Of a stretch of 64,000 nt of DNA, positions 22,901 to 34,900 are shown piece after piece. Under the pieces are notes generated by a model. That model had not been told where the DNA came from. It saw nothing but the letters and a program-made list of their open reading frames with translations, and made no database searches. The DNA comes from Callorhinus ursinus (lineage: Eukaryota; Chordata; Mammalia; Carnivora; Otariidae): contig NW_020312859.1 in the NCBI RefSeq assembly GCF_003265705.1, positions 1,358,901 to 1,422,900 on the forward strand. Reading direction: 5' to 3'. The position numbers and the translations under genes were made by a program. The number at the start of each line of letters is the position of its first letter. The stretch's first letter is position 1.

Positions 22901-25900
22901 GCTGGGTCGGGAGCCGCCGCCTGCTGTCATACTGGATTACCTCAAAGACTCCCCAGCCACTTAGTATGCCGGCTCCCTTCTCCCCGAACTTCTGAGTCAT
23001 CCATTCTGCCCATGCAAACGCTCCTTCCACTGACATTATCTTTAACGTTTTGTAATCATGAAATATTAATGACCGATATTGAATTTGAAGTACAATTTGT
23101 GTCTGAATCCTTCGGTGGAAAGGGCAGTTGTAAAGGGACAGTCTTCAAAGAGATGGGGGTGCAGACTTGGAAGGCCAGTGCTGGGGTGAGGGTTCCAGGG
23201 GCCGCATCCGGCCCCCCTCCTCCAGGGTCGTCTGGCCCTAAGCTGGTCTGTAGTGGGGGAGGGGCAGGTCTCTAGCCACCAGGAACAGCAAAGAGTTAAC
23301 CAGATTAGCGAGACGCTTCCCCACCTTGGGTCACCCTAGGCCAAGTACGTCTTACAGCACCCCGGTTTTTCCTACAAACCACGGAGCGCTTGTCATGATT
23401 TATGTATGTATTTGTGTATTTAGTTAATCTCTTCTCCCCAGGAAGCTGTACCTTCCACGAGGGCAGGGTCTTGTCTGCATCTGCGCTATTTATACCAGGC
23501 CTGGCACTTAGTAGGCATGGGTAAATATTTACTGAACGAACTGGTAAAGGCGCTGGCCCACCCAGTGAGGAAAGTAGGGTGGCGTGACGCGCGAAAACGG
23601 GTCAGTTGCACCGTTCCCAGCTCTCTGCACTTGGACGGGTCACTCTCCCTTTCATTGCCTTACTTTTCTCATCTGTAAAATGGCACTGTGTTAGATGGCT
23701 GTAGATAATAATTTTTTTTAAGATTTTTATTTATTTATTTATTTATTTATTTATTTGAGAAACAGAGAGCGAGCAAGAGAGAGCAAGCACGAGCAGAGGG
23801 AGAGGGAGAAGCAGACTCTCCACTGAGTAGGGAGCCCGACATGGGGCCTGATCCCAGGGCCCTGGGATCATGACCTGAGCTGAAAGCAGACGCTTTACCG
23901 ACTGAGCTACCCAGATGCCCCAAAGATTATAATTTACGATATCTTTATAATAATAGCAGCTTCTGTTTGTTTGAAGCTTACGATGTGCCAGACATCATAC
24001 TGAATGTTGTACATAAAGCATCTCATGTCATGTACGTTAGAATCTGTGTATGTAAAATGACTAGCATGGTTCCTGACACACGGTACTTGTGATTCATAGC
24101 CAGAGAAAAGAATCTGAGGGAAGAAGGAATGTCAGAGATGATGGACTCCAGCCCCCACCCCGACCCTCACTTCACAGCTGGGGAGACTAAGCCCAAGGAA
24201 GGGAAGCAACTGGCCCAAGTCCAGCAGTGAGGCCTTATGACTCCCAGTCCAATGCTCCTTAGGAGGACAATAGGGAGGGGGTGAGAGCTTGCAGTGGGGT
24301 GAGATGCAGAGTGCTCAGTTGCCACAAGGACACCCTCCGCTCCCCACGTGTCCACCCCCAGCTAGTGTTTTCAGAGGGCCTCTCCTCACTGCCCATCCCG
24401 GTCTGGGTGCTGCGGCCTCTCCTCACTGCCCATCCCGGTCTGGGTGCTGCGATCTGGTGGTAAGCAGGGCTCGGCCACTGACCTCGGAGCTCACAGGTAG
24501 GCGGGGGAGAGACACATCAACAGCCAGTGACAACACGGAGCGGAAGGGGGCAGTGGGCACTCAGGAGGAGCAGGGAGGGACTTGCCTACCCAGAGGGGAA
24601 GGAGGCAAAAATCTTTCCCAAAGGAGGGGACATCTGAATTGGGTCTCAAAGGCTGAGGAAAGGGAGTTTGGGTGCTCGAGGCAGAAAGACTCAGAAGCTC
24701 AGCCGTGCCGCTGGCCATTCTGAGAAACGGGGAGACGGGGGCGGGGGCAGAGGCTGGGGTAGGGGATGGCTGGAGCAGGCGAGGTGAGGTGAGCATGCAG
24801 ACCCTCACTGGTTCTCTGCAGGAAGGGCCTTCAGTGTCCTCTGAGGAGCCAGACATCTCCTGGAGACAACAGGGAACCAAGGCAGGTCTTGGAGCAGCAG
24901 AGTGACATGGTCAGACGTGCGGGCCCAGTGTTCACTCGTGAACAGGACGGGGCTGGCCTGGAGCAGGAGGGCACATGGGAGGCTGTGGTGAAGCCTCAGG
25001 CTCAGACAGGAGCTGGGGGTGTCAGGGCAGGGCTAGGACGGGCAGGGAAGCTGAGTGTGGTGCCATCTGGGGAAGAGGCTTGGCACAGTCCTACACGGAA
25101 GGGGCTGCTTCAGGAGGCACTGAGCTCCCCATCACCAGAGGTGTAAATCAGGCCTGGGCTCCTCTTGGACTGGGTAACTCCCGGAATCCTGTGGTCCCTG
25201 AGTACCCAACAGAGGCAGACCGGAATAAAGATTCTGTCGTGTCCATGGGGTCTCCAGAGGACAGCCCAGAACATCAGGACCAGCTCAGCCCTAGGAAGGA
25301 AAACTTTCTCCCACCCCACCCCCATTCCAGAGTCCCTGATTCACCCTGAAGTCCTCCTTTACCCTTTGGAGGACTACACAACGCCCCCCCCGCACAACGA
25401 AGCCTCCGGTCTCCCCTGGGACGCCAAAGGGATAATCAAAGCCCTGAGAGAGACAGAGAAGGGTGCCCAAACCTCCTGCTCCCACTAAAGGTGAGTGAGG
25501 ACAGGGCAGGGGTCTGCAAGGAGTCCACTTTTGGCAGCCCTGACACCCCTCCCCTGGAGCACCCCCACTTATTCACCCAGCTTGTCTTGGCCAGCGGGTA
25601 ATTGGGATGATAAATCTTCCTGCCCAGCTGGCCAGCTCTAATCAGAGCCTGGTGTCTGGATGCAATTTAATTCTCTCGGGAAGGGGAGGAGCTGGGGGGA
25701 CTGAAAAAGAGGGTCCGCTCTGCTGCCCACCCTCCACTGCAAGTGAGTGAGAAGGAGGTGCCTTTGAGCTGCCCCCCAAGCTCTCTCCCTCCCCTGCCCC
25801 TGTTCCCTCCCCCTCTCCTTTCCCCACCAGTCCCTCCTTCCTCCCCCCACTTCTCACTCCCACTCTTGCAACCTCCCTTGCCTCCTTCTCTCTGGGCTTC

Positions 25901-28900
25901 TCTTTCTCTCTCTCCGTTTGTTTTACTGATGAGAAAACCTTAGTCCAAAGAGAGAGGCAGGAACAGCATCACATAGCTTGACTCTTGCCCAGATGGAGGG
26001 GCCCTGGAGGGGGTGCACCCCCTACAGAATTAGTCCACCCAAGGAGGTATTGGTCTCTCCCTGTGGCCTCCCCAGTATCCCAGCATAGTCAGGGATGGCA
26101 CAGGCAATGAAACCCATTCATTCAACAATCTTTATTAAGCACCTACTATGTGCCACGCACATAGCAGTAAACAAAATAGAAATTATGCTTACTTTCTAGC
26201 GGGGAGACAAGTGATGAGCAAGTTAAGAGTTAAGTAAGTAAAGACATAGGGGGTGTTGGGTAAGTGCTATGGAGAGAAAGCAGGGAAGGGGTGTCTGGTG
26301 GGATGGCAATGGACACATTTAAAGAAGGTCATCAGGGGAGGCTCTCTGAGAAGGCATCTGGGCAAAGATCTGAAGGTGAGAATGGAGCAAACTTGGAGCA
26401 GAGCTCAAGAGAGGGGTGAGCGGGGCGCGTGGGTGGCTCAGTTGGTTAAGCAACTGCCTTCGGCTCAGGTCATGATCCCAGGGTCCTGGGATCGAGCCCC
26501 GCATCGGGCTCCCTGCTCCGCGGGAAGCCTGCTTCTCCCTTTCCCACTCCCCCTGCTTGTGTTCCCTCTCTCACTGTCTCTCTCTCTGTCAAATAAATAA
26601 ATAAAATCTTAAAAAAAAAAAGAGGGGGGGTGAGGGACAAGGCCAGGGAGCTAGCTGGAAGATCATGTGCATGTGGGCATGTGGGCATGTGGGCATGTGG
26701 GCATGCAGGACTTGGGCTAATATTCTTGGTGGCCGGGGACTGAGGCAGTCAGGGAGACCTTCCAGGAGGAGGCAGAGACATGTGTTAGGACGTTTAGGAC
26801 GCTGAGGCAAGTGGGACTCTGACGGCTAAAGATGGCAAGAAAGGCAGTACCATCTGATGATTAGAAACTCCCCCTCTGGAACCAGACCCGGGTTCGAGTC
26901 CCAGATTGATCAGTTGTTCCCTACGAGACCTTGGGCAAGTTCCTTACCTCTCTGAACGGGTTTCCTCCTCAGTAAAATGTCAATAATACTAGTCTCCACC
27001 TCCCACAAAGGTTGACAGGAGGAAACGGGGCAGCACAGAGCCTGGCCCACAGCGCATGCCTCGCATGTGTTTGCTGATGTCTTTCTGGGAAGGAGCACGT
27101 TCCTAGCAGTGCCCTTAACAGAGTCACCAGGCCAGCTCCCATTTCCTCTTCCCTTCCCAGTGGCCCCCCCCCAGCCCTCCAAGCCTAGTTTGGTTGAGAT
27201 ACCAGGTGAGTACCTGCCAGGGGCTGGGGTCTTCCTTGGAAGGGATCCAGAGTCTCATCATCTACAGCCTCTTCCTCTTCTCCCGGGTGTTTGCATATGC
27301 TGTCCCCATTCCCTGGGGCACTCTTTCCCTTGCATGCCCGTCACCTGATTCCTTCCTAGTTGGATCTCAGCCTAAAGGTCACTTACCCCAGGGAAAACAT
27401 CCCTGCACCCACCCTGCTCTTGAACCTTTATCTCTTAGCTCTTATCAGAGTCTGGAGTACTGTCTGTCCCTGCCTCAAGACCGAGAGACCGTATAGGTCT
27501 TGCTCACTGTTATGTCCTTGGCACAAAGGAGGCGCTCAATTCCTAATCATCAGCAAAATCCAGCAGCCTCAGCTCCAAATGGCCCAGTCCGATCCCCTGG
27601 CCGTTATACGTCAGGGTCTCCGAGGCCCAGAGAAGGTAGGAGACCTGCCCACGGTGCACAGCAGTGCTCCCGCCCCTGGTCCAGGGGCCCACTGAACAGC
27701 CCACCTCCTCGGCCCCCAGGCCCCCAGGGTTTCACCTGCCACCTTCCTGGATTCCTAGCGAGGTAGCTCAGAGAGGGAGCCCCAGGCCGAAGCACGTTTA
27801 ATTTTCATCTAGGAACTGGTTAAGGCTGCAGGCCTGCTCAGCTCTGGGCTGTCAATCAGCCTTCCTCAAGGCTGCATCAATTAGTTTAAAAATATTGAAT
27901 GCAATTTTGCCTGACACAACATATTGCAGCTACTGCAAAATATAATTTATTTTAGAAGAAGAAATAATTAAACTAATTTGCATGTCAGTCAGCTGAACTG
28001 AGATGCCAAGAGGGGGGTGGGGACCCATGAGGAACCCAGCCCTGGGAGAGGGCACCTGCTGCTGGGCTTTGGGGAAGGGCCACTTGGACCTGGGTCCGAG
28101 CAGTAGCTGGTGCTAGATGGACAGATACCCAGGCAGCAGGAGGGCCTACTGGCCTTGGATCTAGACCAAGCACTGGCCGTAGAGGCAGGAGACCCAGGAC
28201 CCAACCCGGCTCTGTGCTGACTCCCTTATGGCTCTGGGCGAGGTCCTGGCCCTCTCTGGGCCTCAGTTTTCTCATCTACAAAATGGGTTTAACAAGACCT
28301 CCTTTACAGGTTGTTTTGAGAATCAAATGAGGTCATAGATAAGAAAGTTTGTTATTGATTGGAAAGTCCTGCGCAGGGTGAAGATTAATTAATTGATGGA
28401 GTCTTTGTTTTATCCCAGAAACATTTAAGACGGTAAACTTATGAATTAATTATTAACAGTGATCACAAATGTGGCTAACTGTGATCAGGAGGGGTTTAAA
28501 GGAAGTCCACCGGAAGTAAGATAACAGGTTGGACTCCCCCACCTGCCAGTGGTTGGCAATCCCCCGCCACATATTAGATTCCTACAGCCATTAAAAAACC
28601 TCAGTGACCACGCCTTGGGCATCACTGTGTTTCAAAGCCTTCCCAGGTGATTCTAACGTGCAGCCAGGCTGGAGGCCACTGCGATGTCATGGGCACACAG
28701 GCCAGCCCCAAATCCAGGGGTCCCTGGGATCAGTTCTGCCGGTGGTAACTTGGCAACATAGAGGCACACCCCTTCCCTGCTCACTCAGCTGCCCCACCTC
28801 CGAGACCTGGGATCCACAGCCATGCCAAAGGGTTCAGGGCTTTCCCAGGAGGTGACCTGTAGCATTTTTAAAAAGGAGGTAAGAGGGGTGCCTGGGTGGC

Positions 28901-31900
28901 TCAGTCGGTGAAGCGTCTGGCTCTTGGTTTCAGCTCAGGTCATGATCTCAGGGTCATGAGATCGAGCCCCACGTCGGACTCTGCACTGGGCGAGGAGCCT
29001 GCTTCAGTCTCTCTCTCCCTCTCCCTCGGCCCCACCCCTCCTCGAAAAAAATAAAATAAAATAATAAAAGAGGAGGCAGGACAACAACGAAAAGGTAATT
29101 ATGTGAGGTGAAGGATGTGTTAGCTAACCTGATTGTGGGAAACATCCCACAACATATATGTGTATAAAATCATTACATTGCACACCTTATATCACGTTGT
29201 CAATCCTATCTCAATAAAGCTAGAAATTAAAAAAAAAAAAAAAAAAGAGCAGCTAGAAGAGGCCCAGCAGATTGTAAAGGAATGGCTCAATAGTGGGGGT
29301 CTCGCCAGTAGTGGACCCGGCCCCCCTGCAGCATGTCCCCCTCAGAGGAGCTGGCCCTGCTCTGGGGTCGCCCTTTTGCATGGCGCCTAGGCCCCTGCGC
29401 CCCCTCCCTCTGCCTCGGCGGGGAGAGAGGTGCCTGGTCCTGGCAGCGGGCCTCACCCTCCCCACCTCCCCTCCTCCCAAACACACCCACCTTCTGTCTG
29501 TTTAAGTTCTTCAGCAACACACTTTTAAAAATAACGGCTTGCCCGGCATTCCCAGTCACGACTCCGATCTCCCGCCCCCAGAAAAGCCCCCTCTAATCAC
29601 TGAAGCGGCAGATCTGGGTGAGCTGAGAAGATAAGGTGCCCCTGGCTAAGGGGAGCTCCAGAGAGGGGTTGGGGGTCTGCGTTAATTAAGGACTCGCCCC
29701 CCTCCCATCCCTGACCCCAGGAGGTGGCTCCACCTGCCCCCGGATCCCATGTCTCCTTATCAACACACACGCAGCTGCAGGCCACGGCGGCCCTGATCAG
29801 AGAAAGAGGCAGCCCACCAGCCCCACTCCCCCCAGAACTCATGGGGTTCCTGGCTGCTTGGAAGCTTCCAGGCTGCCCCCAAAAGAGCTCCCTGTCCGCC
29901 AGGTTAGATGCCTAGCCACCCTGCTTGGAAGGGGGTGGCTTCCTCTCCCGGCCCTTGAGGTTGCTGGTGGATAGAACTTGTCGGTAACGAGCTCATGACT
30001 AAGATAGCTGAGAGCAGGGCACCAATGAGCACCCAAGAGGTCCAGGGGACAAGGGACAGAAAAGGCCAACATTCCAGGTACTGCTCAGAGAGGGCAGGCT
30101 GGGACAAGCTATCCTTCAATCACTTGATGTCATTGCTGAAAGGACACTTCAAGGATGTCTGTTTATTTAACAAATCCTTATATAGCACTTGTTATGTGTT
30201 ATATACACAGTTTAAAAAAAATGCTTCCCAGATAGGAGCTCAATCTTTCCTCTTAACCAACCCATTACTAGTAGCTCCATGTTGCCGGTGAGAAAACAGA
30301 GGCACCCAGAGGCCAAGTAACCTGGCATAGACCACACAGCTACTAAGTGGCAGAGCTGAGATCAGAACAACTTGCCTCGGAGACTTTACTCTTAATCACT
30401 GTGCTCCGTTCATTTTCCAAATGTGGAAAGGGATATTAGGGAGGGAGGACCAAACACTGGGTCAAGGACAGAGCCATGCCTGGAACGCAAGCCTCTTTCC
30501 GTCCATGTTCTTCCAGGCTTCATTCACTCGTTCAACAGATGTATTAGAACTTACTCTGTGCCGTATCCCACGATGCTGGAACCTGGGGGTCAACACATCA
30601 GGGACCTTGACCTCAAAGACATCACAGGTGGGGGTGTCATGGCTTTGCTGAAGACCCTGGCCAAGACCCACATCCAGTGGCCTTGTCTTGCCCTCTCAGA
30701 ATCAGGTCTTAAAAGAGCAGAGGTTTGAGAGCCTACTTGCCAACTGACCAGTTCTTTAAAGTTTCTCACGCTTTGTTTCTCTTCTGCAATGTGGAGATAG
30801 AAATTGACCCAAGCACAGGATTTCCACATGGATACCTGAAATGATGGATGTGGATGCTCCGGGTGCGTTCTGCGCCCTTGATGGTGATGGGATGTCGAGA
30901 ATGGGATGTTGGTTGACGGCAGTGGTGATGATCGTGTTGCCAGAGGTGGGAGCGGCGGTAGCTGTGTGATGGTGACGTGGGTGTTTATGGGGGTGGGTAT
31001 CGGTAGTAAGGGCGGGGCTGGTAATGGTGTTTGTGGTAGAGAGAGTGACCGCATGGGTCACCGGTGGTGGTAAGGGCGCTGATTAGGGATGGCCTTGGTG
31101 TTCGTGATAATAGAGTTGAGGACGGTGGTGCCTTAGGTAGGGCAGTGGGGACACCATCATTCCGATGGCAATGGTCTAATGGCGAAGCCAGCAGGTTGGT
31201 GACTGCGAGAGTGGTGGGATTGGAGATGGTGGTACTGGTGGTCATGTTGGTACAAGGACAATGCTAATGAGGGCAGTGGAAACAGGACTGGTGACGGTGA
31301 TGGCGAAAGTAGTGGTGGGGATGGTGTTGACGACGGTGCCAGGTGGCACTGGGGGTGATGGTGGTGGAGGCAGTGGTGGTCATGCAGGGATGGTGGTGGT
31401 GACGGTGACAGCAGTGATGGTGGTGACCCCGTCATGCCCGCTGTCCTCAGTGCTGATCCTGTTCCCTGCCGGGTCAACCCACGGATCTCTCAGTGTGACC
31501 CTGCTGCCTCGCCTTGTCCTCATGGCAGATGGGGGGTTGTCTAGGTCTCACACTTGATGCTGCTCACCCCGTTCCTGTGCTCTCACTGCAGACAATCATG
31601 CCCAGCTCTCCCGGGCATCCCTAAGGATCCGAATCCTGGATGTGAACGACAATCCCCCAGAGCTGGCCACTCCCTACGAGGCAGCCGTGTGTGAGGACGC
31701 GAAGCCAGGACAGGTACGTGGAGGGGCTGGGGCCTGGGGGTTCTTGGGACTGGCTGGGACACCCTCTACCCAGGTCCAGTGTGGACTAGGCCTCACATCA
31801 TCTCCCTGCCCCATCCTCCCCCTTCAGCTGATCCAGACCATCAGCGTGGTGGACAGAGATGAGCCTCAGGGTGGGCACCGCTTTTATTTCCGCCTGGTGC

Positions 31901-34900
31901 CCGAAGCTCCCAGCAACCCTCACTTCTCCCTGCTTGATATCCAAGGTGAGTTACCTCTGAACCACCAAATCCTAGGATGCACGAGGGAGGGGCCTAGCCT
32001 CCCCCTCTCCCCTTCCCGTATTACCAGTGGAGAGACTGAGGCACCCAGAGAGCCAGTGTTGGGTCCAAGATCACACAGAAAATCTGGGTCAAGCTAGAGC
32101 TGTTCCCCAGCCCACTGGCCAAACCCTGAAGAACAAGCCGGGGGCGGGTGGGCGGAGTGGAGAGGGGGCACCCCAAGAGAAGAGAATGGAAAGATACAGG
32201 GAGGGAACAGATGAGGAGTAGGTGGGCCAGAGTCCTGGATGGAAAGAGCCCCCTGGTCTAACTGAAGATTGAAATAAGTCACGTGCGCACACTCCCACCC
32301 TTCAGTTTAAAAAGCGCTGTATTCCACTCATGTTTCCCTTTGCATCCTCACGGCCACCCTAGGGGGTGGTTTCCTTACCCCTCCCCCTATTTTACGCGTG
32401 ATAAAACGGAGACTCTAGGAGGAAAGGGACCCACCCAGGGCCGTATGGGGAGTCAGCGGCAGGCTGGGATTCCAACCCACCCCTGTCTCAGATCCAGAGT
32501 GCTTCCTGCTTTCGCTCTCTTGCCACCTTGAAAGGGACTGCCCTGCACAGCCTGAGCTGATCCCACTGTGAGATGTGCCCCAGGAAGTTCCTCAAGAGGC
32601 CAAAGTCTGAGCCTTGGAGCACTGAACTGGGGGTGGGGGGGCGTCAGTGGATTGGGAGTGAGGGCCCTGGGTCCCAGGCCAGGCTCAGCTGGGGGCTTTC
32701 TGTGCAACCCCAGCAAGGTCTGCACTTCCTAAGCCTCCATTTTGTCATCTGTAAAATGGGGCTAAAAGGGCCTGCCCCTGAGATGGCTAGGTGGCCCCAG
32801 CAAGATGAGGGTATATTGTTAGTACCTGGAACACGTCATCTCCTGCATTCAGCAATTATTTACTGAAACACGGTGCCTCTATATCAGGCACTGTTCTGGG
32901 CCCTGAAATACAGTGGCAAACAAGACAAAATCCCTGCCCTCATGGAGGTGACATTCTGGTGAGGGGAGGTAGAAATCAGACAAGTGAATAGTATGTTGGG
33001 GCTGCTAAGTGGCTGGAGGGTAGATAATGCAATCGCAACAAGAGTCTAGACTTGATTTTGTTCAGTGCTGGGCCCCGAGTGCCTAGAGCAGTGCCTGGCA
33101 CATAGTGGGTGTTCCATAAAATGTGTTAAACAAAACAGGGGAAAATAAAGCAGAGTGACAATAGGAGCTATTTTAAATAAAGGGGCCTGGGAAACCATCT
33201 CTGAAGGAATCAATAGTGAGTATAACTCTAAAGGAAATTAGGGAGTGAGCCATGCTGATAACTGGATCAAGAATGATCCAGGTGGAGGGAACAGCAAGTG
33301 CAAAGCCCTGAGGTGCGAGCAGGCCCAGGATGTCCAAGGAACAGGGGGCCTGCGTGGTTGGAATGAGTGGATACCAGGACCGTGAGATCAGGTCATGGTG
33401 GTTCTTTCTGACCCTGGAACAGGTCTGGGATCACCCCCAAGATCCTTACAACCCTTCCCTCCAAAAGGAGGGACCTCAGTGGCCTCCGAAGCCAGGCCCT
33501 CTGTATTTCTGAGAGTAATATTAAAAATATTTCACAACCAGTGCAGTTCAGAAGACCAACCGAAAGGGACACTGACCATAAATAACCTGGGGCAGGCCCC
33601 TGGAGCCCCCACTGTGCCAGGCTTTACCCCCTTAGTGGCTTGATTGTGTCAAAGTTGGGGGCGGGCACGGGGGGGAAGGCTGAGGCAGCAGGAAGGACTT
33701 GGGCCTCATAGCGTCAGAGCTATTTAGACCTTTTTGGAAGCATTTCAATACTTTAACAACCGGTAGTACCTTGCCCACGCATTATTCCAGTGGTATCCTG
33801 AGTTGGCCCCAGGAGATACAAACAGCCCCGGCTTGACCTCGCCAAGTTCACAAGTCTTTCCAACCCGAGGGCCTGAAGTTCTGTCCCAACTGCCTCTCTT
33901 TGATGGGGAGCCGCCAGGTGCTCCCATCCTGCGTGACCCCCCTGGAAGGAGCTCCAGGAGCGAGGGTGGCAGCCGTGCGCTAAGCTCAGCACAGCCGTGG
34001 AAGGGCTCCTCTGCCAGGCCCCTAGCCCCTTCCCACGGCCTGCCAAGCCCCCTCCTCCTCACCATATAAATATCCTGGGTGACAAACAGCTACCCCAACC
34101 CATCTGTTTCTCTGTACACATTTGTAGCCAGTTTGGAAACGTGATTTATAAATATTGCTTTTGCAGCCAGGGATTGACACTGATGTATGTCAGGCCAGAT
34201 GGATGGATACAAGGCTGGGTGCAGTTCCTGCCTGGAAGGGTGGGGGAAAGGGGCCGGGGTGACCAGCAGCTTCCCCAGGTGAAGCCAGCCGCTGCCCCGG
34301 AGGGCTGCTCGGGACGTTCAGGGATGGTGCCCAGGGATCCCCTTTGGTCCGGTGGAGGAGTGGCACGGACCAGAGCTCTGAGAACATACGCCTCCATGGC
34401 CAAAGGCGGCAACCCTGAGAAACAAACATCGCCTCTCCACTCCTCTGTGCTTGCTTGGGAATTTGAGGCTGAGCCAGAGCCAGCCACTCATTTTTCAAAT
34501 CTGTCTACTTCTCTGTGCTTCTACTACTACTATCCTCTCACACCTCAGACACACATCTTCCTAACTCATCTTCCACATCCACTCTCGTGTTTTAGAGTAG
34601 AAACGCCCTTGCCTAGAATGGAGGCTCAGCAAGGGCAGGGACTATGTCTGTCTTATTCATGCTCTAGCTTCAGGGGCTAGGATAATCCTCACATCCAGAG
34701 GGTGTGAATGGATGATTTGTCGCCCGGTCTCTTCTTGGCTTAAAACCCACCAATCGATGGCCTCCCGTTGCTTTTAAGAAAATAACCCCAATTCCTTACT
34801 ATGGCCTCTAAGACTTTCCATGATGAGCCCCTGCCGCACCCTGCCCCCGGTTTGACCTTGACTCACTCTAGCCATCACCTTCATCCCTCCAGTCACAAAG

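Larger units (their letters stand above)
19877..31591 (+). other. CDH22: CDH22 intron 8
   Basis: This 11.7-kb intron, the largest in the window, runs from GTGAGC to CTCACTGCAG. It contains a reverse L2 (about 20065-20740), a TG/CG stretch (20826-20870), reverse MIR pieces (about 21780-21970, 22290-22450, 22510-22690), a CAN-SINE (23712-23921, reverse), a 37-bp tandem duplication (24377-24450), reverse L2 (about 24500-24910 and 26120-26420), two forward CAN-SINEs, a short 8-bp tandem repeat (26669-26706), a forward MIR (about 26860-27065), a forward L2 (about 27260-27545), an AT-rich conserved-looking block (27850-28005), a MER5-like element, an L1 3' end and a GTG-rich stretch (30867-31430). 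I see no extra exon. Confidence 0.85.

Noticed and set aside
26422..26500. tRNA gene
   Set aside because: The A- and B-box-like sequences belong to the tRNA-derived head of a CAN-SINE with poly-A tail and target duplication, not to a folded functional tRNA.
33997..34680. A 227-codon plus-strand open frame in intron 10
   Set aside because: No recognisable motif, mixed composition and no splice-site context; probably chance.
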